DNA from: an uncultured Clostridia bacterium
GTDB taxonomy: Bacteria; Bacillota; Clostridia; UBA1381
NCBI GenBank assembly: GCA_934501535.1
Contig: CAKSUM010000013.1
Coordinates: forward strand, 1 to 64,000
Reading direction: 5' to 3'
Length of the DNA stretch: 64,000 nucleotides
Shown here piece after piece: positions 58,523-64,000 of this stretch. The position numbers and the translations under genes were made by a program. Positions within the stretch are counted from its first letter, which is position 1, and each line of letters starts with the position of its first letter. Below the pieces are notes generated by a model. The model made no database searches. It saw only the letters and a list, made by a program, of their open reading frames with translations, and was not told the DNA's origin.

Positions 58523-60578
58523 ATGAAAGCAGAAATAGTAAAAGATAACGGTTATATGTCATTAAAAGCGGACGGAAAGCTCATCTCTCCGGTAGCTTTC
58601 AGGTCATTCCGCCCGAAGGATTATGTTATCAGGGATTTTGAAAAACACAATATTCATCTGTTTAATATTTTCCCGAGTGAAATAATGTCTTTTCTGGACA
58701 AAAACAGAAGCAAGCCGTATTCGGATTTCGGTCCGGTATGGCTCGGGGAAAATGAGTATTGCTGGGACAATCTGAAAAAACAGGTGGATTTATATAAGGA
58801 AAACGCTCCTGACGGGTACGTATCGGTGATGATTCACATGGATACACGGGAGTGGTTTTTGAAGCAAAATCCGGAATGTGTCGATTCGTTTTTGTACCTT
58901 GTTCAAGACGTCGGCTGGAAAAAATGGCGCGAAGCAACGGCAAAATACATGTGCGACCTCATGGACAAAATGGAGGAGCTGATGCCCGGCAGAGTTTACG
59001 GATATTTCCTGCTTGCCGGAGGTACAACGGAATGGTATACCGCCCGTTCTGACGAGGTTATAGAAAATCCGACGCAAATATTTCAGGACGCTTTCAAAAA
59101 AATGGTCGGGTGATGAAAATAAAAAAATTCCATCGCCGTGCGCATTAAAGCATACGTCGGACGGAATATTCCGTTCGCCCGCCTAGGATAAGGAGTCCAT
59201 AGATTACTGGCGGTTTTACAATGAAATTGTCACCGATACGATAAGTTATTTTGCAAAAAAGGCAAAAGAACACTGCAGCGGAAATAAAGTTGTCGGAGTA
59301 TTTTCGGGATATTTGCTCGGCATGCAGCTGTACTATCTGCAAAGAGCAAATTATAATGATACAATGACGATTTTGAATGATGAAAATATCAATGTGCTTT
59401 TTGCTCCGGCATCATACAAGTTCCGAAAGCTTGAATATACAAGTGCATTCCGTGTTACGATAGACAGTCTGACACTGCATAACAAGCTGTATTTTCATGA
59501 ATTGGACAGTAAAAGTCATTTGGCGGTTAAGGAGCTGCCGGAAACGCACAGAGGGGTTGACGAACCGTATAAAAGCATTGATGAAGTCACGGCATATTAC
59601 AGACGGGAAATTTCCATGGTACTTGCCAAAGGACAGGGATTTTGGTTTTTCGATATGCTGGGCGGCTGGTTTAATGACCCCGAGCTTATGCAGGAGTTTG
59701 AAAGACTTAAGGCTCTGAGCGAAGATGTGCGAAAGCATGAAAGAAAATCGCTGAGCGAGGTTGCAATGTTTGTGGATTTGGAGTCCAATTATTACCTCGG
59801 AAGCCACATTAACTATGAGGTTGCGGAAATGCAGCTTAATAATTTAAATAAAATGGGACTCCCGTGGGACAGCTACGTAACGGAAGATTTGCTGCACCCC
59901 GAATTTGCCGAAAGCAATTATAAACTAATGATTTTTGTAAATCTGTTTAAGCCGTCTGAAGCTATAAAAGAAAAGCTGACAGAGCTGAGAAAAAAAGGCG
60001 TATCCTTCCTATTTTTCCATGCTCCGGGATATATTTCCGAAAACGGATTTTCTATAGATGGCATGAAAGAGCTTAGTTCAATATCGCTGAAAAGAACAGA
60101 TGTAAAAAACACAGCGGTAATATGCGTTGACTCTAATGAGGCTTATGACTTTCCGCCTCCGCCCGATTCATATTATCAGAATGAGTATGTACACCCGTCT
60201 TTTTGTGCGGATGACAAAGACTGCGAGGTGTGGGGAGAGTATGAGGAAAACGGAGAACCTGCATTTGTTGTAAAATACCGTGATGACGGCTCATTTGACG
60301 CATTTTCAAATTCCTATCCGATGCCGGACAGTCAGCTTAAAAAGCTTGCGCTAAAAGCAGGCGCTTTTGAGTACCTTGATAGCTGTGAGCCTGTCTATAT
60401 GAGCAGCGCTGTTATGGGAATATACTCATACACGGGCGGAACCAAAAAGGTTAAATGGAAAGAGCCGGTAAAAATAAGAGAATATTTTACAAATGAAATT
60501 TATGATTTGTCACCCAATGGAACAGAAATAAATTTCAAACCCAAGGAAACCAAAGTATTTCTGGTAGAAAGACAGTGA
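58523..60578 (+). pseudogene. Broken GH42-like beta-galactosidase family gene
   Basis: The N-terminal part (58523-59113, 196 aa, AAGGAG before the start) and the C-terminal part (about 59187-60578) belong to one glycosidase-like protein. In the gap the reading frame +1 of the first part continues as KKWSGDENKKIPSP and KHTSDGIFRSPA up to a TAG at 59184-59186, then DKESIDYWRFYNEIV. So two lesions exist: one extra A in a 7-A run at 59096-59102, and a nonsense codon. The N-terminal part carries the barrel start, LLAGGTTEWY being the acid/base-region strand. The C-terminal part contains a beta-galactosidase trimerisation-like domain (WDSYVTEDLL, LMIFVNLF). Not enzymatically usable as it stands. 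Confidence 0.85.
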
Positions 60579-60612
60579 GGAGTTTAGCCTGCTGAAATGT
60601 CAATACCGTATT

Positions 60613-60656
60613 AAAATAATTATAACCGCCGATTTATCGGCGGTTATAATTATTTT
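60613..60656. terminator. Bidirectional terminator palindrome
   Basis: AAAATAATTATAACCGCCGA, TTTA, and the perfect complement ending in TTTT: a 20-bp stem with A/T flanks on both sides, between convergent genes. Confidence 0.92.
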
Positions 60657-60682
60657 CGGCAGTAACATGATATTGCCGGCTA

Positions 60683-61108
60683 TTATCGGCGCAGATGTAA
60701 TTTGGATAAAATGCGGCATATTATATACTTCAGCCGACGCCGCGGCAGACTGCGGCATACCTTTTTTGCATAATCGAGATACTCTGCGTCGGTACATTCG
60801 GTGAGCTTTCCGTCCGTGCTGTAAAAGCTGCTCAGTACCCCTACAATGTCATTGTCGGTTATATCGCGCTCGAGGTGAGCTCTGTTGTCGCCGCATATAA
60901 TATATCCCTTTCGGGTTATTTTTACAATACGGTGCATCGTGTAATGCCCGTCCCTCCGATACACCGGAACGTCATATTTTTTCAGCGGAAACTTCGGAGG
61001 AACTATTATTATCCGGCTGCCGTTATACAGCATGGGATTCATGCTGTCGCCTTTCGTTTTTGTCATATATATTCCGTTTTCTTTGAGTGCCCGTTCAATT
61101 TCGCTCAT
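60683..61108 (-). CDS. S24/S26-type signal peptidase-like protein
   Basis: A 141-residue protein; start at 61108 (MSEIERALKENG) follows GAGAGG. GDSMNPML (about 22-29) holds the nucleophile Ser; DVPVYRRDGHYTMHRIV has His where bacterial type I peptidases have Lys, as in SipW/ER-type enzymes; GYIICGDN is the last conserved box. There is no membrane segment, so it is either a soluble S24/S26 member or a peptide-processing enzyme of a cytoplasmic pathway (such proteins often sit with PqqD-type peptide modules, which are not present here). Orphan, role unknown. Confidence 0.8.
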   Translation of the reverse strand: MSEIERALKENGIYMTKTKGDSMNPMLYNGSRIIIVPPKFPLKKYDVPVYRRDGHYTMHRIVKITRKGYIICGDNRAHLERDITDNDIVGVLSSFYSTDGKLTECTDAEYLDYAKKVCRSLPRRRLKYIICRILSKLHLRR

Positions 61109-61241
61109 AAATGACCTCTCATGTTTTATATTTGCCGTTATCATAACATGTATCTGAAATATTATATCATATTAATTATTTATGTGCAACAGTTTTGCGG
61201 ATATATTGAAAAAGCTTTTTGGGATTTTATGCAAAAATCTG

Positions 61242-61270
61242 TTGACAAATTAAAACAGATGTGCTATAAT
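61242..61270 (+). promoter_or_regulatory. Promoter of the glutamate synthase operon
   Basis: TTGACA (61242-61247), 17-base spacer, TATAAT (61265-61270), followed at the start site by the palindrome TTTACGTAAA (61274-61283). Confidence 0.9.
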
Positions 61271-61284
61271 ACATTTACGTAAAC

Positions 61285-61340
61285 GAAGATGTTTGCTTTT
61301 TTGGGCTATTGTGCCCAAAAAGCCGGCATCTTCTTTTTTT
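61285..61340 (+). terminator. Attenuator-like terminator at the start of the glutamate synthase mRNA
   Basis: GAAGATG (61285) pairs with CATCTTC (61327-61333), inner TTTTTTGGGC pairs with GCCCAAAAA, hexaloop TATTGT, then eight T. It begins about 10 bases after the start site and lies before the coding region, so it must be bypassed for expression. Confidence 0.85.
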
Positions 61341-61386
61341 TCGGACGGACGTGCCGATTATACTTTTTACGAAAGGCAGATGCACT

Positions 61387-62481
61387 ATGTTACCTTTGGA
61401 AGGACAAATAAGAATACCGTCGGGCTGTGCTATTTCGGCTGTTATATCGCGCGGCGGCGAAAGAATGAACGGTACAAAAATAATTGACAGCATGCGCCCC
61501 ATGCATGACCGCTCTAACGGACTCGGCGGCGGTTTTGCGGCTTACGGAATTTATCCGGAGTATAAGGATTTTTATGCACTTCACATATTTTATAACGATA
61601 ACATTGCGCGCAACACGTGCGAGCAGTTCTTAAAGGATAGCTTTGAAATTGTGCGCTCGGAAAATATTCCCACGCGCAAGCATAAGAGAATAACCGATGA
61701 ACCGCTTATCTGGCGCTATTTTGTAAATCCGCTTTCATCGGTTTTGGCGAGCCTTCAGCTTGACGAAAAGGAGTATACCGCCAAAATTGTAATGAAAATC
61801 AACACCGAAATCAAGGGTGCGTACGTTTTCTCGAGCGGAAAAAATATGGGTGCGTTCAAGGCTGTCGGCTATCCGGAGGACGTAGGCGAATTTTACCGCC
61901 TGGAGGAATATGAGGGCTATTTATGGACGGCGCACGGCAGATACCCGACCAATACGCCGGGCTGGTGGGGAGGTGCGCACCCATTCGGACTGCTCGACTA
62001 CACGATTGTGCACAACGGCGAGATTTCTTCATATGACGCAAACCGTCGGTTTATAGAAATGTTCGGTTACAAATGCACGCTGCAGACCGATACCGAGGTA
62101 ATCACATATATTGCGGATTACCTGATAAGAAAACAGGGGCTGACGCTTGAAGAAACCGCGTCTGTAATTGCGGCGCCGTTCTGGAGCACGATAGAAGCGC
62201 GCGAGGAAAAGGAAAAAGAGGTATTAAAGTATCTGCGCTGTATTTACGGAAGTCTTTTAATAACCGGGCCGTTTTCAATTATACTCGGGTTCAACGGCGG
62301 ACTTATGGCGCTTAATGACCGCCTGAAGCTGCGCAGCATGGTTGTCGGTGAAAAAGACGATAAGGTTTATATCGCAAGCGAGGAGGCGGCTATCCGCACG
62401 ATGGAGCCGGACGTTAAAAATATTTATTCACCTGCCGGCGGCGAGCCTGTTATCGTAAGAGTGAAGGAGGGTGCATTTTAA
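61387..62481 (+). CDS. Glutamine amidotransferase domain subunit of archaeal-type glutamate synthase
   Basis: A 364-residue class II (Ntn) glutaminase. Start at 61387 (MLPLEGQIRIPSG) follows AAAGG; earlier ATGs are in the terminator region. The nucleophile Cys is probably Cys14 (SGCAISAV), so a 13-residue propeptide would have to be removed, as in other GltB proteins. Further marks: RYPTNTPGWWGGAHPF with the RxxT/GxH oxyanion region, HNGEISSYDANRRF and DTEVITYI. It releases ammonia from glutamine. Its TAA overlaps the next ATG by one base, so both are one complex. Confidence 0.9.
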   Translation: MLPLEGQIRIPSGCAISAVISRGGERMNGTKIIDSMRPMHDRSNGLGGGFAAYGIYPEYKDFYALHIFYNDNIARNTCEQFLKDSFEIVRSENIPTRKHKRITDEPLIWRYFVNPLSSVLASLQLDEKEYTAKIVMKINTEIKGAYVFSSGKNMGAFKAVGYPEDVGEFYRLEEYEGYLWTAHGRYPTNTPGWWGGAHPFGLLDYTIVHNGEISSYDANRRFIEMFGYKCTLQTDTEVITYIADYLIRKQGLTLEETASVIAAPFWSTIEAREEKEKEVLKYLRCIYGSLLITGPFSIILGFNGGLMALNDRLKLRSMVVGEKDDKVYIASEEAAIRTMEPDVKNIYSPAGGEPVIVRVKEGAF

Positions 62482-63986
62482 TGGGAATAAACTACATATA
62501 CCCCGAATTTGAGGTTGTACGGAATGAAAACAGATGCATAAAGTGCCGCGTGTGCGAGCGACAGTGCTCAAACGAAGTGCACAGCTTTAACGAAAAGGGA
62601 AATATAATGATAAGCGACGAGGCAAAGTGCGTGAACTGTCAAAGGTGCGTATCGCTTTGTCCGACAAGGGCGCTTAAAATAGTAAAAAGCGACTGCCGTT
62701 TCCGTGAAAACGCAAACTGGGAGGACGATACAATTAAGGAAATATACAAGCAGGCAGGCAGCGGCGGCGTGCTGCTGTCGTCTATGGGCAACCCGAAGCC
62801 GCTGCCGGTTTACTGGGACAAAATTCTGATAAATGCGTCGCAGGTTACCAATCCGTCTATCGACCCGCTGCGCGAGCCGATGGAAACGAAAGTATTTCTC
62901 GGCAAAAAGCCGGATAAAATCAAACGTGACGAAAACGGGAAAATTATTCCGGAAACTCCGCCTCAGTTGGAGCTGTCCATGCCGGTGATGTTTTCGGCAA
63001 TGAGCTACGGCTCAATCAGCTATAATGCGCATGAGTCGCTTGCGCGTGCGGCGGAGGAGCTTGGGATTTACTATAACACCGGCGAGGGCGGTTTGCATGA
63101 GGACTTTTACGTGTACGGCGAAAATACCATAGTCCAGGTTGCGTCGGGACGTTTCGGTGTTTATAAGGATTATCTTGAAGCCGGCGCGGCGGTGGAAATC
63201 AAAATGGGACAAGGCGCAAAGCCGGGCATAGGCGGACATCTGCCGGGTGCAAAAATAGTCGGCGACGTATCCAGAACGCGAATGATTCCGGAGGGGTCGG
63301 ACGCAATCTCGCCTGCGCCGCACCATGATATATATTCAATCGAAGATTTGCGGCAGCTGGTTTACTCGCTCAAAGAGGCGACAGAATACAAAAAGCCGAT
63401 AATAGTAAAGGTTGCGGCGGTGCACAACATCGCGGCAATTGCAAGCGGTATCGCACGCAGCGGCGCGGATATTATCGCAATCGACGGTTTCCGCGGCGGA
63501 ACGGGAGCGGCACCGACAAGAATACGCGATAACGTCGGTATTCCTATTGAGCTTGCACTGGCGAGCGTGGATAAGCGGCTGCGCGACGAGGGCATAAGAA
63601 ACAATGTTTCACTGGTTGTCGGCGGCAGTATAAGAAGTGCGTCGGACGTGGTAAAGGCAATCGCCCTGGGGGCGGACGCATGCTATGTTGCGACCGCGGC
63701 GCTTTTGGCGCTCGGGTGCCATTTGTGCAGAACCTGCCAGAGCGGCAAATGCAACTGGGGTATCGCAACGCAGCGCCCGGAGCTTGTAAAAAGGCTTAAT
63801 CCCGACATAGGCTATAAGCGGCTTGTGAATTTAATGACGGCATGGAAACATGAGATTAAGGAACTGATGGGCGGCATGGGTATCAACTCAATCGAGGCGC
63901 TCAGAGGAAATCGCCTGATGCTGAGAGGCGTAGGACTGAACGGAAAGGAGCTTGAGATATTGGGTATCTCACACGCAGGAGAATGA
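62481..63986 (+). CDS. FMN/iron-sulfur synthase subunit of archaeal-type glutamate synthase
   Basis: A 501-residue protein. It starts with a two-cluster ferredoxin domain (CIKCRVCERQC and CVNCQRCVSLCP, about 15-65), typical of archaeal-type enzymes and absent from the classical GltB. The FMN barrel follows: MFSAMSYGSISYNAHE, NTGEGGLHEDFY, IKMGQGAKPGIGGHLPG, IDGFRGGTGAAPT. CHLCRTCQSGKCNWG is the 3Fe-4S ligand region. It reductively transfers ammonia to 2-oxoglutarate. Starts on the A of the previous TAA. Confidence 0.96.
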   Translation: MGINYIYPEFEVVRNENRCIKCRVCERQCSNEVHSFNEKGNIMISDEAKCVNCQRCVSLCPTRALKIVKSDCRFRENANWEDDTIKEIYKQAGSGGVLLSSMGNPKPLPVYWDKILINASQVTNPSIDPLREPMETKVFLGKKPDKIKRDENGKIIPETPPQLELSMPVMFSAMSYGSISYNAHESLARAAEELGIYYNTGEGGLHEDFYVYGENTIVQVASGRFGVYKDYLEAGAAVEIKMGQGAKPGIGGHLPGAKIVGDVSRTRMIPEGSDAISPAPHHDIYSIEDLRQLVYSLKEATEYKKPIIVKVAAVHNIAAIASGIARSGADIIAIDGFRGGTGAAPTRIRDNVGIPIELALASVDKRLRDEGIRNNVSLVVGGSIRSASDVVKAIALGADACYVATAALLALGCHLCRTCQSGKCNWGIATQRPELVKRLNPDIGYKRLVNLMTAWKHEIKELMGGMGINSIEALRGNRLMLRGVGLNGKELEILGISHAGE

Positions 63987-64000
63987 AAAAGATATATGTT
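63983..64000 (+). CDS. Start of a further gene, cut by the window edge
   Basis: ATG at 63983 overlaps the upstream TGA (ATGA) and reads MKKIYV before the edge. In archaeal-type glutamate synthase operons the GXGXG-domain subunit usually follows at this place, so that is the expected product, but six residues cannot prove it. Confidence 0.45.

Noticed and set aside
55938..59152. Shared 12-mer GTGCGCATTAAA at about 55940 and 59138
   Set aside because: A pair of identical 12-mers is expected by chance many times in 64 kb, and flanks differ.
59184..59186. TAG as a sense codon (pyrrolysine or recoded amber) in the glycosidase gene
   Set aside because: A frameshift is also present in the same gene, other genes end normally, and no Pyl machinery is seen here; a decaying gene explains both.

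Overview
The window looks like chromosome of a Gram-positive, spore-forming-lineage Firmicute, most likely class Clostridia, with moderate G+C. Evidence for this: strong AGGAGG-type ribosome sites almost everywhere, TTGACA-17-TATAAT promoters, a T-box in front of pheST, a lysine riboswitch in front of lysA, a CIRCE element in front of groESL, the YerC/YitT/DUF421/MgtE/GntR-YtrA repertoire, an SLH-domain protein and a BofC-like lipoprotein. The species cannot be named from sequence alone.

Region 1 (1 to about 6060) is the end of an integrated mobile element that runs off the left edge. A tyrosine integrase and a Cro/C1-type repressor are read rightwards. An excisionase-like HTH protein, a P4/D5-type primase-helicase and several small genes, including a terminase-small-subunit-like HTH protein and a small lipoprotein, are read leftwards. 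The two promoters of the switch share overlapping -10 regions and are flanked by perfect 13-bp inverted repeats. The integrase abuts the 3' end of an initiator tRNA-fMet (6008-6084), the likely attachment site. The gene order resembles phage satellites (PICI-like) more than a full prophage or a conjugative element.

Region 2 (6.4-12 kb) has a DJ-1 family gene and the str operon: L7Ae-like protein, rpsL, rpsG, fusA, tuf. Region 3 (12.1-20.9 kb) has a degenerate-repeat spacer, a TrpXYZ-like ABC importer behind a transcription attenuator, a GH28-like beta-helix protein, purB, a DUF421/DUF4363 pair, and yerC with a methyltransferase. Region 4 (20.9-29.5 kb) has a large secreted LRR/Ig-like/GLUG protein, gyrA followed by two cyclophilins, a second DUF421 protein and a solute-binding lipoprotein. 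Region 5 (29.9-37.3 kb) has an SLH protein, an M23 peptidase-like protein, YitT, a GntR-ABC operon of YtrA type and three small proteins of unknown function.

Region 6 (37.3-46.2 kb) is the T-box-controlled pheST operon and the lysine branch: lysine riboswitch, lysA, then asd-dapA-dapB with its own promoter, then a SLOG-family gene. Region 7 (46.2-53.3 kb) has a GNAT acetyltransferase, mgtE, a class A penicillin-binding protein, the BofC-like lipoprotein and groESL. Region 8 (53.3-64 kb) has guaB, a polysaccharide deacetylase, an ECF-type S component, lysS, a broken GH42-like gene carrying both a frameshift and an in-frame amber codon, an S24/S26 peptidase, and the start of a split, archaeal-type glutamate synthase operon with an attenuator right at the promoter.

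The most interesting points are the satellite-like island and its switch, the attenuator of the TrpXYZ-like operon whose antiterminator strand carries NAG triplets at 5-nt period (the layout of a TRAP-controlled leader), the glutamate synthase leader, and several unexplained structured or repetitive intergenic stretches. All functional names come from reading the translated sequences and recognising motifs; no search was run.
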